Below are positions 11,822 through 21,342 of a stretch of 64,000 nucleotides of DNA, one piece after another. The DNA comes from Streptomyces sp. SW4 (lineage in GTDB: Bacteria; Actinomycetota; Actinomycetes; Streptomycetales; Streptomycetaceae): contig QKWM01000004.1 in the NCBI GenBank assembly GCA_003248315.1, positions 4,151,001 to 4,215,000 on the forward strand. Reading direction: 5' to 3'. The notes under the pieces were generated by a model, which did no database searches, was not told the origin of the DNA, and was given only the letters and a program-made list of their open reading frames with translations. Each line of letters begins with the position of its first letter. Position 1 is the stretch's first letter. A program made the translations under genes and the position numbers.

Positions 11822-13012
11822 ATGGCTGAGGCTCAGAACATCCCGGTCGGTTCCACGACCGCCGGTGCGATCGCGGTGGCCGCCGAGGCCGACTCGACCG
11901 TAGCCACGCGCATGAGCGCGCCCCCGTCCTACGACGTGGCGGACTTCCCGGTCCCGCACGGCCGCGAGGAGGAGTGGCGCTTCACCCCGCTGGAGCGGCT
12001 GCGCGGCCTGCACGACGGCACCGCCACCGCCACCGGCGAGGGCGTCAAGGTCGCCGTCGAGGCCCCCGAGGGCGTCACCGTCGAGACCGTCGGCCGCGAC
12101 GACGCGCGCGTCGGCAAGGCCGGCACGCCGGTGGACCGCGTCGCCGCCCAGGCCTACTCGTCCTTCCAGCAGGCCTCGGTCGTGACCGTGCCCAAGGAGA
12201 CCGTCCTCACCGAGCCGATCCGCATCGCGGTGCACGGCGAGGGCGGCACCGCCTACGGCCACCAGGTCATCGAGCTCGGCGCGTTCGCCGAGGCCGTCGT
12301 GGTCATCGACCACACCGGCGACGCGGTGCTCGCCGCCAACGTCGACTACGTCCTCGGCGACGGCGCCAAGCTCACCGTCGTCTCCGTCCAGGACTGGGAC
12401 GACAAGGCCGTGCATGTCGGCCAGCACAACGCCCTCGTCGGCCGCGACGCCACCTTCAAGTCGGTCGTCGTCACCTTCGGCGGCGACCTGGTCCGGCTGC
12501 ACCCGCGCGTGACCTACGCCGGCCCCGGCGGCGAGGCCGAGCTGTTCGGCCTGTACTTCACCGACGCCGGCCAGCACCAGGAGCACCGCCTCCTGGTCGA
12601 CCACAACGTCCCGCACTGCAAGTCCAACGTCGTCTACAAGGGCGCGCTCCAGGGCGACGACGCGCACGCGGTGTGGATCGGTGACGTCCTCATCGAGGCC
12701 AAGGCCGAGGGCACCGACACCTACGAGATGAACCGCAACCTCGTCCTCACGGACGGCGCGCGGGTCGACTCGGTGCCCAACCTGGAGATCGAGACCGGCG
12801 AGATCGTCGGCGCCGGCCACGCCTCCGCGACCGGCCGCTTCGACGACGAGCAGCTCTTCTACCTGATGGCCCGCGGCATCCCGGAGTTCGAGGCCCGCCG
12901 GCTGGTGGTCCGCGGCTTCTTCGCCGAGCTGGTCCAGCAGATCGGTGTCCCGGACATCGAGGAGCGCCTGATCGCCAAGATCGAGCAGGAGCTGGAGGAG
13001 TCGGTCGCATGA
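11822..13012 (+). CDS. sufD: Fe-S cluster assembly protein SufD
   Basis: Intact 396-residue paralogue of SufB and partner in the SufBCD complex. It shows FPVPHGREEEWRFTPLERLRG near the N-terminus and a beta-helix core with FGGDLVRLHPRV and QHQEHRLLVDHNVPHCKSN. The shared C-terminal block is GHASATGRFDDEQLFYLMARGIPEFEARRLVVRGFF. The ATG at 11822 follows GGAAAGCGAG by about 17 bases, so the ribosome site is not ideal, but the reading has no competing start nearby. The 3' end overlaps the ferredoxin ATG by four bases. Confidence 0.95.
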   Translation: MAEAQNIPVGSTTAGAIAVAAEADSTVATRMSAPPSYDVADFPVPHGREEEWRFTPLERLRGLHDGTATATGEGVKVAVEAPEGVTVETVGRDDARVGKAGTPVDRVAAQAYSSFQQASVVTVPKETVLTEPIRIAVHGEGGTAYGHQVIELGAFAEAVVVIDHTGDAVLAANVDYVLGDGAKLTVVSVQDWDDKAVHVGQHNALVGRDATFKSVVVTFGGDLVRLHPRVTYAGPGGEAELFGLYFTDAGQHQEHRLLVDHNVPHCKSNVVYKGALQGDDAHAVWIGDVLIEAKAEGTDTYEMNRNLVLTDGARVDSVPNLEIETGEIVGAGHASATGRFDDEQLFYLMARGIPEFEARRLVVRGFFAELVQQIGVPDIEERLIAKIEQELEESVA

Positions 13013-13326
13013 CCTTCGTACGCGTCTGCGGAGCGGGCGAGCTGGAGGACGACACCCCGAAGCGGGTGGAAGTCGACGGCACGCCGATCTCCGTCGTGCG
13101 GACCGAGGGCGAGGTCTTCGCGATCCACGACATCTGCTCGCACGCGAACGTCTCCCTGTCCGAGGGCGAGGTCGACGACTGCCACATCGAGTGCTGGCTG
13201 CACGGCTCGCGCTTCGACCTCCGCTCGGGCAAGCCCGACAGTCTGCCGGCGACGCGCCCCGTCCCCGTATACCCCGTAAAGATCGAAGGGGACGACGTGC
13301 TCGTCTCCCTCACCCAGGAGTCCTGA
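13009..13326 (+). CDS. Rieske-type ferredoxin within the suf operon
   Basis: Intact 105-residue Rieske-fold protein. The [2Fe-2S] ligands are C43-x-H45 (ICSHANVSL) and C62-x2-H65 (CWLHGSRFDL), the standard two-His two-Cys pair. This subtype is close to the bacterial dioxygenase-type ferredoxin NdoA/BphF. Its start overlaps the SufD stop (ATGA) and it lies eight bases before SufC, so it is produced together with the scaffold. It could supply electrons for cluster assembly or receive a cluster as a client. The first role is an inference from position. Confidence 0.93.
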   Translation: MTFVRVCGAGELEDDTPKRVEVDGTPISVVRTEGEVFAIHDICSHANVSLSEGEVDDCHIECWLHGSRFDLRSGKPDSLPATRPVPVYPVKIEGDDVLVSLTQES

Positions 13327-13333
13327 GGCACCC

Positions 13334-14094
<761 letters not shown>

Positions 14095-14098
<4 letters not shown>

Positions 14099-15351
14099 CA
14101 CAGCTGCCGGGCCTCCTCGACACCGAGGCGATCCGCAAGGACTTCCCGATCCTGGACCGGGTGCTCCACGACGGTAAGAAGCTCGTCTACCTCGACAACG
14201 CCGCGACCTCGCAGACGCCCCGCCAGGTCATCGACGTGCTCGACGAGTACTACGAGCAGCACAACGCCAACGTCCACCGTGGCGTGCACGTCCTCGCCGA
14301 GGAGGCCACGGCGCTGTACGAGGGCGCGCGGGACAAGGTCGCGGAGTTCATCAACGCGCCCTCCCGCGACGAGGTGATCTTCACCAAGAACGCCTCGGAG
14401 TCCCTCAACCTCGTGGCCAACATGCTCGGCTGGGCCGACGAGCCCTACCGCGTGGACCACGAGACCGAGATCGTCATCACGGAGATGGAGCACCACTCCA
14501 ACATCGTGCCGTGGCAGCTGCTGGCGCAGCGCACGGGCGCGAAGCTGAAGTGGTTCGGCCTCACCGACGACGGCCGCCTCGACCTGTCGAACATCGACGA
14601 GGTCATCACCGAGAAGACGAAGATCGTCTCCTTCGTGCTGGTCTCCAACATCCTCGGCACCCAGAACCCGGTCGAGGCGATCGTGCGCCGCGCCCAGGAG
14701 GTCGGTGCGCTCGTGTGCGTCGACGCCTCCCAGGCCGCGCCGCACATGCCGCTGGACGTGCAGGCCCTCCAGGCCGACTTCGTGGCCTTCACCGGCCACA
14801 AGATGTGCGGCCCGACCGGCATCGGCGTCCTGTGGGGCCGCCAGGAGCTGCTGGAGGACCTGCCCCCGTTCCTCGGCGGCGGCGAGATGATCGAGACGGT
14901 CTCGATGCACTCCTCCACGTACGCCCCCGCCCCGCACAAGTTCGAGGCGGGCACGCCCCCGATCGCGCAGGCGGTCGGTCTCGGTGCGGCGATCGACTAC
15001 CTCTCGTCGATCGGCATGGACAAGATCCTCGCCCACGAGCACGCGCTGACCGAGTACGCGGTCAAGCGGCTGCTGGAGGTGCCGGACCTGCGCATCATCG
15101 GCCCGACCACGGCCGAGGAGCGCGGTGCGGCGATCTCCTTCACCCTCGGGGACATCCACCCGCACGACGTGGGCCAGGTCCTCGACGAGCAGGGCATCGC
15201 GGTCCGGGTGGGCCACCACTGCGCCCGTCCCGTCTGCCTCCGGTACGGAATTCCTGCGACCACGCGAGCGTCGTTCTATCTGTACTCCACGCCGGCGGAG
15301 ATCGACGCGCTCGTCGACGGCCTGGAGCACGTACGGAACTTCTTCGGCTGA
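14095..15351 (+). CDS. sufS: Cysteine desulfurase SufS
   Basis: Intact 418-residue class V aminotransferase-fold enzyme that removes sulfur from cysteine as a persulfide for Fe-S assembly. PLP-binding features are the EMEHHSNIVPW block, D210 and Q213 in VCVDASQAAPHM, and the Schiff-base lysine K236 in AFTGHKMCGPTG. The mobile-loop catalytic cysteine is C376 in RVGHHCARPVC. This marks the group II (SufS/CsdA) type that needs an acceptor, here SufU. The GTG start at 14095 overlaps the SufC stop by four bases. Confidence 0.97.
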
Positions 15352-15367
15352 GGGGCGTGCTGAGACG

Positions 15368-15838
15368 GTGAAACTGGATTCCATGTACCAGGAAGTCATC
15401 CTGGACCACTACAAGAACCCGCACGGGCGGGGCTTGCGGGATGGCGACGCCGAGGTGCACCACGTCAACCCGACGTGTGGTGACGAGATCACCCTCCGTG
15501 TGAAGTACGACGGCACGACGATCGAGGACGTCAGCTACGAGGGCCAGGGCTGCTCGATCAGCCAGGCCTCGGCCTCCGTGCTGAACGAACTCCTGGTCGG
15601 CAAGGAGCTGGCCGAGGCGCAGAAGATCCAGGAGACCTTCCTGGAGCTGATGCAGTCCAAGGGCAAGATCGAGCCGGACGACGCGATGGAGGACGTCCTG
15701 GAGGACGCCGTCGCGTTCGCCGGGGTGTCCAAGTACCCGGCCCGGGTCAAGTGCGCCCTGCTGAGCTGGACGGCCTGGAAGGACGCGACGTCCCAGGCGC
15801 TGGACGGCGCCGACGCCGAGAAGGAGACGACGGCATGA
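15368..15838 (+). CDS. sufU: SufU sulfur-transfer protein
   Basis: Intact 156-residue IscU/SufU-family protein that takes persulfide sulfur from SufS through zinc-ligand exchange. The ligands C37 and D39 (NPTCGDE), C62 (GQGCSIS) and C129 (RVKCALLSW) are present. The SufU-specific insertion lies between the second and third cysteines. The GTG at 15368 follows GGGGCGTGCTGAGACG and is in frame with MYQEVILDHYKNP. Its stop overlaps the next ATG. It forms a coupled unit with SufS and the DUF59 protein. Confidence 0.95.
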   Translation: MKLDSMYQEVILDHYKNPHGRGLRDGDAEVHHVNPTCGDEITLRVKYDGTTIEDVSYEGQGCSISQASASVLNELLVGKELAEAQKIQETFLELMQSKGKIEPDDAMEDVLEDAVAFAGVSKYPARVKCALLSWTAWKDATSQALDGADAEKETTA

Positions 15839-16167
15839 GCGAGACCGTGGAAATGAAGCCGGCCTCGGAGGAAGAGCTCCGCGAGGCGCTGATGGACGTC
15901 GTCGACCCCGAGCTGGGCATCGACGTCGTCAACCTGGGCCTGATCTACGGCATCCACGTCGACGACGCGAACATCGCGACCGTCGACATGACCCTGACGT
16001 CGGCGGCGTGTCCGCTGACGGACGTGATCGAGGACCAGGCCAAGTCCGCCACGGAGGGCCTGGTCAGCGAGCTGCGCATCAACTGGGTCTGGATGCCGCC
16101 GTGGGGTCCGGACAAGATCACGGACGACGGACGCGAGCAGCTGAGGGCGCTCGGCTTCAACGTCTGA
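15835..16167 (+). CDS. sufT: SufT/MIP18-family (DUF59) metal-sulfur assembly factor
   Basis: Intact 110-residue protein with the DUF59 signature: VVDPELGIDVVNLGLIY, MTLTSAACPLTDVIEDQ with the conserved cysteine, and WMPPWGPDKITDDGREQLRALGF. Relatives (PaaD, SufT, MIP18) help deliver Fe-S clusters to client proteins. It is the last gene of the operon and overlaps SufU by four bases. A strong hairpin follows 14 bases after the stop. The gene symbol follows common use for this position; maturation rather than de novo assembly is the likely role. Confidence 0.9.
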   Translation: MSETVEMKPASEEELREALMDVVDPELGIDVVNLGLIYGIHVDDANIATVDMTLTSAACPLTDVIEDQAKSATEGLVSELRINWVWMPPWGPDKITDDGREQLRALGFNV

Positions 16168-16180
16168 GCGGCACGTCCCG

Positions 16181-16213
16181 GGAACGGCGGCACCCTGCGG
16201 GTGCCGCCGTTCC
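16181..16213 (+). terminator. suf operon terminator hairpin
   Basis: GGAACGGCGGCACC at 16181-16194 pairs perfectly with GGTGCCGCCGTTCC at 16200-16213 across a five-base loop. It lies 14 bases after the last suf stop codon. There is no T run, as is usual in Streptomyces. Confidence 0.85.
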
Positions 16214-16221
16214 GCCATGTC

Positions 16222-16316
16222 CGGGGGTGTGGCCGCAGAGGAGCCGGGGTGTGGCCGCAGGAGCCGGGAGGTGGCCGACAGCCGGGATGTGGCCGACAGC
16301 CGGGATGTGGCCGAAG
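16222..16316. repeat. Short tandem repeat, five units of about 18-20 bases
   Basis: Imperfect units built on TGTGGCCG followed by CAGGAGCCGGG or ACAGCCGGGA. The two central copies (GTGGCCGACAGCCGGGAT) are identical. It lies between the suf terminator and the SMR promoter and is non-coding as far as I can tell. Confidence 0.7.
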
Positions 16317-16341
16317 AGAAGCGGTGTGCCCGGCCGCGTTA

Positions 16342-16355
16342 TGTACGCTCGTACA
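16342..16355. promoter_or_regulatory. Candidate TetR operator overlapping the SMR start
   Basis: TGTACGCTCGTACA is an inverted repeat (TGTAC, four-base spacer, GTACA) ending two bases before the SMR start codon. No ribosome site separates it from the ATG, so the transcript may be leaderless, with the repeat covering the promoter. The TetR regulator encoded next is the natural candidate to bind it. Confidence 0.5.
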
Positions 16356-16356
16356 C

Positions 16357-16677
16357 ATGGGATATCTGCTCCTGGCCGGAGCCATCGCCGCCGAGGTCGC
16401 CGCGACCACCGCCATGAAGTACAGCGACGGCTTCAGCCGGCTGATCCCGTCCCTGCTGACGGCGCTCGGCTACCTGGTCTCGTTCACGCTGCTCGCCCAG
16501 ACCCTGAAGACGGTCTCGGTGGGCACGGCGTACGCCATCTGGGCGGGCGTCGGCACGGCGGCGATCGCGACGATCGGCGTGGTGTTCCTGGGCGAGGGCA
16601 TGACCGCCGTCAAGGCCGTCGGCATCGCGCTGATCATCCTCGGCGTCGTGGTGCTGAACCTGGGCGGAGCGCACTGA
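16357..16677 (+). CDS. Small multidrug resistance (SMR) efflux protein
   Basis: Intact 106-residue inner-membrane protein with four helices. The essential glutamate is in the first helix (AGAIAAEVAATTAMKYSDGF, E at about 13). SLLTALGYLVSFTLLAQTL and VGTAYAIWAGVGTAAIATIG with the conserved Trp are typical of EmrE/QacE/Ebr dimers, which exchange protons for cationic drugs. The ATG at 16357 directly follows a palindrome. Its stop TGA shares one base with the ATG of the TetR gene, so pump and regulator are coupled. Confidence 0.93.
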   Translation: MGYLLLAGAIAAEVAATTAMKYSDGFSRLIPSLLTALGYLVSFTLLAQTLKTVSVGTAYAIWAGVGTAAIATIGVVFLGEGMTAVKAVGIALIILGVVVLNLGGAH

Positions 16678-17212
16678 TGGCGCGGCGCTACGACCCGGAA
16701 CGCCGGCAGCGCATCATCGACGCGGCGATCCGGGTGGTGGGCGCGAAGGGGATCGCCGGCCTCAGCCACCGCACGGTGGCCGCGGAGGCGGACGTCCCGC
16801 TGGGCTCCACGACCTACCACTTCGCCACCCTCGACGAACTCCTGGTGGCCGCGCTGCGGCAGGCCAACGAGGGCTTCGCGAAGGTCGTCGCCGGCCATCC
16901 CGCGCTGGCCGACCCGGCCGCCGACCTCGCCGGTGAGCTCGCCCGCGTCCTCGGCGCATGGCTGGCCCGCGACCGGGAGGGCGTCGAGCTGGAGTACGAG
17001 CTCTACCTCGCCGCCCTGCGCCGCCCCGCCCTGCGCCCCGTCGCCGCGGAGTGGTGCGAGGCCGTCGCCGACCTCCTCGCCCCCGCACGGACCCCGTGAC
17101 GGCACGGGCGCTGGTCGCGCTGATGGACGGCATCTGTCTCCAGGCACTGCTGACGGACACGGCGTACGACGAGGAGTACGCGCGGGAGATGCTGGCACGG
17201 GTGATCGGCTGA
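16677..17212 (+). CDS. TetR-family regulator of the SMR pump
   Basis: About 179 residues after correction. The N-terminal TetR helix-turn-helix reads [40 protein letters not shown]. The ligand domain ends with [26 protein letters not shown]. The frame breaks near 17084, where a run of C before GCACGG has lost one C; the short in-frame stop seen otherwise would remove only the last helices. It starts on the last base of the SMR stop. It most likely represses the SMR operon through the palindrome at 16342-16355. Confidence 0.87.
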
Positions 17213-17368
17213 CCGGCCGCCGCCCGAGGGGGACACGGCCGCCGCCGCGCCCGGCCGGCTTCCGCCCCTCCCCGCCGGAGGGGGCCGCCGCTGCCGGAAC
17301 CGACCGTCACGTGAGACACCCCGTGACCCGGTTCGCCCGGGGCGGTGCCCGCCGGTTAGGTTGCCCTC

Positions 17369-18357
17369 ATGACCGACACGACTGCTTACCGCACCACCGG
17401 TGCCGTGGCCGCCGGCCTCGCCACCATCGCCTCCGACGGCACCGTCCTGGACACCTGGTTCCCCGCCCCGAGCTGGTCGACGAGCCCGGCCCGTCCGGCA
17501 CCGAGCGGCTCACCGCCGAGCAGGCCGCGGAGCTGATCGGCGGCGGCGCCACCGCGGCGATCGGCCCGGACGCCCGCCGGGGCGTCGAGGTGGTCGCGGT
17601 CCGCACGGTCATCTCCTCCCTCGCGGAGAAGCCGATCGACGCGCACGACGTCTACCTGCGCCTGCACCTGCTCTCCCACCGCCTGGTCCGCCCGCACGGC
17701 CTGAGCCTGGAGGGCCAGTTCGCCTACCTCGCCAACGTCGCCTGGACCTCGCTCGGCCCGGTCGCCGTGGACGACATCGAGAAGGTGCGCCTCAACGCCC
17801 GCGCCGAGGGCCTGCACCTCCAGGTCACCTCGATCGACAAGTTCCCGCGCATGACGGACTACGTCCTGCCCAAGGGCGTCCGCATCGCCGACGCCGACCG
17901 GGTCCGCCTCGGCGCGCACCTCGGTGAGGGCACCACCGTCATGCACGAGGGCTTCGTCAACTTCAACGCCGGCACGCTCGGCACGTCGATGGTCGAGGGC
18001 CGCATCTCCGCGGGCGTCGTCGTCGGCGACGGCTCGGACATCGGCGGCGGCGCCTCCACCATGGGCACCCTCTCCGGCGGCGGCAACGTCGTCATCTCCA
18101 TCGGCGAGCGCTGCCTGGTCGGCGCCGAGGCGGGCGTCGGCATCGCGCTGGGCGACGAGTGCGTGGTCGAGGCCGGCCTGTACGTCACCGCCGGCACGCG
18201 CGTGACGATGCCCGACGGCCAGATCGTCAAGGCGCGCGAGCTGTCCGGCGCCTCCAACATCCTCTACCGCCGCAACTCGGTCACGGGCACCGTCGAGGCC
18301 CGCCCGAACAACGCGGTCTGGGGCGGCCTGAACGAAATCCTGCACAGCCACAACTGA
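17369..18357 (+). CDS. dapD: Tetrahydrodipicolinate N-succinyltransferase
   Basis: Succinyl-CoA-dependent enzyme of the lysine/meso-diaminopimelate pathway, about 329 residues, actinobacterial DapD type. The left-handed beta-helix of hexapeptide repeats is clear in [37 protein letters not shown] and [20 protein letters not shown]. The active-site region [12 protein letters not shown] is present. The frame breaks near 17467, where GCCCCCGAGCTG has lost a C. The ATG at 17369 has TAGGTT seven bases upstream as a possible -10 and no ribosome site, suggesting a leaderless transcript. Read through by a strong terminator downstream. Confidence 0.93.
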
Positions 18358-18367
18358 GCACCCGAAG

Positions 18368-18409
18368 AGAAGCGCCCTCCCGGCCACCTCGGCCGGGGAG
18401 GGCGCTTCT
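18368..18409. terminator. Bidirectional terminator between dapD and the secreted repeat protein
   Basis: AGAAGCGCCCTCCCGGCC at 18368-18385 pairs with GGCCGGGGAGGGCGCTTCT at 18391-18409, with one bulged G and loop ACCTC. It can serve both convergent genes. Confidence 0.85.
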
Positions 18410-18419
18410 GTTCCGGGGG

Positions 18420-19097
18420 TCAGGCCTCCAGGCTGTAGAGGTAGAACTCCTCCCAGGAGCCGGCCGGCTCGGCCGAGCGGGCGCGCAGGGCGTACTGGAG
18501 GGAGCCGGTGTAGTTGTTCTCCATGGCCACGAAGAGGCCGTTCACCGTGGACTGGAGGGCCCAGCGGTCCAGCTCCTCGTTGTAGTACACGATGAACCGC
18601 TCCCAGCCGCCCACGCTCGTGGAGCGGGCGCGCAGGATGTTCTGCGCGCTGCCGGTGTAGTTCTTCTCGACCGCCACGTAGCGGCCGTTCGCCAGGGACT
18701 TGATCGCGTACGTCTCGGTGGTCTCGTCCCACTCGAAGGCGAGAGTCTCCCAGGAGCCGGCGGGCTCCGCGGAACGGGCGCGCAGCACACCGGTGTTGGG
18801 GGCGGGGTAGTTCTTCTCGGCGGCGACGAACCGCTCGTTGCGGACCGACTGCATGGCGATCAGCTCGGGCTCCGCGGCCAGCGCGGAGACGTCGTCACCG
18901 GCGGCGGGGGCCGCCTTCGGGGCACCGTCGGCCTCGGCTATCCGGGCCAGTTCGGTGCCGGTCACCGCCTCCCATCCGGCGGGCGCCGGGGCGGGCCGGT
19001 CGGCCTGCGGCGCGGCGGTGGCCACCGGCGCGGCCAGCGCGGAAGCCGCGACCAGGGCGGTCAGGGAGAGCAGGGCGGAGGTCATGCGTCGTCGCAC
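18420..19097 (-). CDS. Secreted three-repeat protein, probable fascin-like beta-trefoil
   Basis: Intact 225-residue protein. It begins with a signal peptide (MRRRMTSALLSLTALVAASALAAPVATA, cleavage near AAP). After an Ala/Pro-rich linker come three repeats of 45-48 residues from about residue 85. Each has the pattern (I/L)xxxGRYVAxEKNYTG, then LRARS and a Gly-Ser/Gly-Trp-E turn. Three such repeats make one beta-trefoil, as in fascin-like actin-cross-linking folds. The GTG at 19097 has GAGGAAACCCT just upstream. The first and third repeats share RARSAEPAGSWE exactly. No catalytic residues are seen. A carbohydrate- or surface-binding role is a guess. Confidence 0.75.
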   Translation of the reverse strand: MRRRMTSALLSLTALVAASALAAPVATAAPQADRPAPAPAGWEAVTGTELARIAEADGAPKAAPAAGDDVSALAAEPELIAMQSVRNERFVAAEKNYPAPNTGVLRARSAEPAGSWETLAFEWDETTETYAIKSLANGRYVAVEKNYTGSAQNILRARSTSVGGWERFIVYYNEELDRWALQSTVNGLFVAMENNYTGSLQYALRARSAEPAGSWEEFYLYSLEA

Positions 19098-19573
19098 AGG
19101 GTTTCCTCACGTTTCGTCAAAGGGATCGCGGGAGACGGGGCACGGGAGAACGAGGCGGACGCCACCGGCGCGGGCGGCGGAGAACACGGTCGGCCGTCTC
19201 GGCGAGATCACACGACGAGCGGCGTCCGTCGCTTCGGGCACGCCGCTGGATGTGCCATACGCATGGCGATGTCCCCCCTGGATCACCGTCAACCCCCGAC
19301 AGCTGTGGTCGCGCCCCTCCCCGGGCACGTCCCCAGCCGCTGCGCCACTCGGCGAAGCTGCCTAAGAGTAACGGCTGGGGCGGGATTTTCCGCAGTGTTT
19401 TTCCCGTACCGGCGTAAGCCGCGCGGGACGGCCCCCGGCGCCGGTCCGGTGCCGGGCGGAGCGGGGCGGGAGCCGGGGCGGGATCCGTGCGTGACCTTCC
19501 GGTGGTTTTGGCAGATGAACAGGTGGACGCAGGGTCCGATCAGACGCCGAAACGACGAGAACGAGGGCTGGGC
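19098..19573. other. Intergenic region, 476 bases, no gene seen
   Basis: Divergent gap between the secreted repeat protein and the small secreted peptide. It has more A+T than its surroundings near 19240-19400 (GCCTAAGAGTAACGG, GATTTTCCGCAGTGTTTTTCCC), which suits a promoter zone. I find no reading frame with good codon use, no RNA-gene fold and no clear operator. Confidence 0.5.
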
Positions 19574-19813
19574 ATGGCTGGGGCTGGGAACGAGCGGGTG
19601 CGGGCTGTGGTGCGGTGGCTGACCGGGGCGGGGGCGGCGCTGGCCGTCTGCCTGCTGCCCGCCGGTACCGCGCATGCCGACGAGACGCACCACGCCTCGC
19701 ACAACGGGCCCCGGGTGGGCCTGCTCAATCTCCAGGTCGGGCAGATCGACGACCCCGCCGAGGACGTGCTGGAGCACACGCTGCTGCTCGGGGGCGGTCA
19801 CAGCTGGCGGTAG
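19574..19813 (+). CDS. Small secreted peptide, 79 residues, unknown function
   Basis: The start ATG at 19574 follows GAGGGCTGGGC. The reading is a positively charged N-region (NERVRAVVRW), a hydrophobic core (LTGAGAALAVCLLPAGTA) and a cleavage site after HA. The mature peptide of about 44 residues begins DETHHASHNGPRVGLLNLQVGQIDDPAEDVLEH and ends GGGHSWR. The mature part has no cysteines and is rich in His and Asp. It resembles the many small exported peptides of Streptomyces without assigned role. The codon pattern (G/C at third positions) supports that it is real. Confidence 0.6.
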   Translation: MAGAGNERVRAVVRWLTGAGAALAVCLLPAGTAHADETHHASHNGPRVGLLNLQVGQIDDPAEDVLEHTLLLGGGHSWR

Positions 19814-19825
19814 GGCCGGCCGCGG

Positions 19826-20730
19826 TCAGGCGGCCGTCAGCCGGTCGTACACCGCGCGCAGCGCGGCCGTCGTGCGGTGGTCGGCCGGGCGCAGCGGGGC
19901 GCGGACCGGGCCCGCGGGGTGGCCCAGGCCGGCGAGGAGGGCCTTGGCCGTGACCGTCCCCGGCAGGCCCGACGCCGTCATCGCCTCGATCAGCTCGACG
20001 GCGCGCAGCTGGAGCCGGGCCGCCTGCGCGGTGCGGCCCGCCTCGAAGGCGTCCAGGACGGCGCGGACGTGCTCCGGTACGACGTTCGCCACCGTGCTCA
20101 CACAGCCCGCGCCGCCCGTGGCGTACAGCGCGAGCGCGTGCTCGTCGCAGCCGGCGTAGTACGCCAGGTCCGTGCGGGCCAGCACGCGCTGGGCGCCGAG
20201 GGTGTCGTAGGAGCAGTCCTTCACGGCCACGATCCCGGGTGCTCGGCGAGGCGCACCATAGTGTCCGGTGCGATGCGGACGCCGGTGCGGCCCGGGATGT
20301 CGTAGAGCATCAGCGGCAGGCCGGACGCCTCCGCGACCTCCAGGAAGTGCGCCTCCAGGGCGTCCTGCGGGGGCCTGCTGTAGTACGGCGCCACCACCAG
20401 GAGCCCGTCGGCGCCGGACTTCCGCGCGGACAGCGCCAGTTCCACGGTGTGCCGGGTGTCGGCGGTGCCCACGCCGGCCACGAGCGGCGTGCCCTCGCCG
20501 ACCGCGTCGCGCACCGCCGCGATCAGCGCCGCCTTCTCGGTGTCCGTCGTCGTCGGGGACTCGCCCGTCGTGCCGGACAGGACCAGCCCGTCGCAGCCGC
20601 GCCGCACCAGGTCGGCGGCGAGGCGCCGGGCCCCGTCGAGATCCAGGGCTCCCTCCGGGGTGAACGGCGTGATCATCGCGCAGAGGACGCGGCCGAAGGG
20701 GGCGGCGGGCCGGGGGCTGTGTGGGGTCAT
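19826..20730 (-). CDS. dapA: 4-Hydroxy-tetrahydrodipicolinate synthase-type enzyme
   Basis: About 302 residues of the DHDPS/NAL aldolase family. It keeps the canonical DapA residues: LSGTTGESPT (GTTGE loop), Y143 in MLYDIPGRTG and the Schiff-base lysine K171 in VAVKDCS, seen only after correcting one lost G near 20237. True DapA condenses pyruvate with aspartate semialdehyde. The pattern YDIPGRTG with GTTGESPT fits DapA better than sugar-acid lyases. It is one of three DHDPS-fold genes in this window and the only one with these residues. Streptomyces usually have more than one dapA, so this could be the minor copy. Start taken at ATG 20730; GTG 20766 is possible. Confidence 0.82.
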
Positions 20731-20920
20731 GGGAGTAGTGTCGGCAGCTCCACGGTGAAGCACCACTTAATTCTTCTTAGGGTTGTCGTTAAGCGTTGCT
20801 GATCTGCGGTGGTCGGGCGACGGGGCGTCGCCCGGGTCGCGGCCCCCGGCGAGCGGGCAGGGTAGCGCCGGTCCCGCCGGGGTACCCGGGCGTTCCGAAC
20901 CCGAGAGGAGGCGGAACACC

Positions 20921-21342
20921 GTGACCGGGACCATGGACACCAGGCCGCCCGTGCGCGACGAGCACCACTCCGTGGGTGAACTCGTCGGGCAGGCCACCGA
21001 ACAGCTCTCCCGGCTCGTGCGGCAGGAAGTGGCCCTCGCCAAGGCGGAGCTGGCCGCCAAGGGACGGCGCGCGGGGCGCGGCGGCGGGATGCTCGGTGCC
21101 GCGGGCGCCATCGCCTACGTCGGCCTGATCGCCCTCGCCGGAACGGCCACCGCCGCACTCTCGCTGGCGCTGCCCGTCTGGGCCGCGGCACTCATCGTGA
21201 CGGCGGTGCTCTTCCTGGTCGCGGGCCTGCTGGCCCTGGCCGGCCGCTCGCAGTTGCGCCGTGCCGCACCCCCACGCCCGAGGAGACCCTCGGCAGCGTC
21301 AGGGCCGACGTGGAGGAGATCAGGGAAAGGGCGCATCGATGA
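20921..21342 (+). CDS. Actinobacterial holin-X (DUF1469) family membrane protein
   Basis: About 141 residues. A soluble N-terminal helix (VGELVGQATEQLSRLVRQEVALAKAELAAKG) precedes two close transmembrane helices (AAGAIAYVGLIALAGTATAALSLALP and WAAALIVTAVLFLVAGLLALAG). A charged tail ending VRADVEEIRERAHR follows. The GTG at 20921 follows GGAGGCGG. The frame breaks near 21272, where GCACCCCCCACG has lost a C. Despite the family name, this is not phage DNA. The gene pairs with a DUF3618 gene (ATGA overlap) as in many actinobacteria, where the pair is thought to act at the envelope. Confidence 0.82.

Noticed and set aside
9971-12820. A 949-residue open frame on the minus strand opposite sufR, sufB and sufD
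   Set aside because: Very GC-rich DNA leaves long antisense frames open. This one is low-complexity, has no family features, and lies opposite intact and well-conserved suf genes.
16222-16316. Possible CRISPR array from the short tandem units
   Set aside because: Units are contiguous, without spacers, and no cas genes are present. The same holds for the repeats at 26345-26540.
20921-21342. Holin-X gene as a sign of a prophage
   Set aside because: Family name only. No phage structural, lysis or integrase genes are near, and the holin-X/DUF3618 pair is a normal chromosomal feature of actinobacteria.
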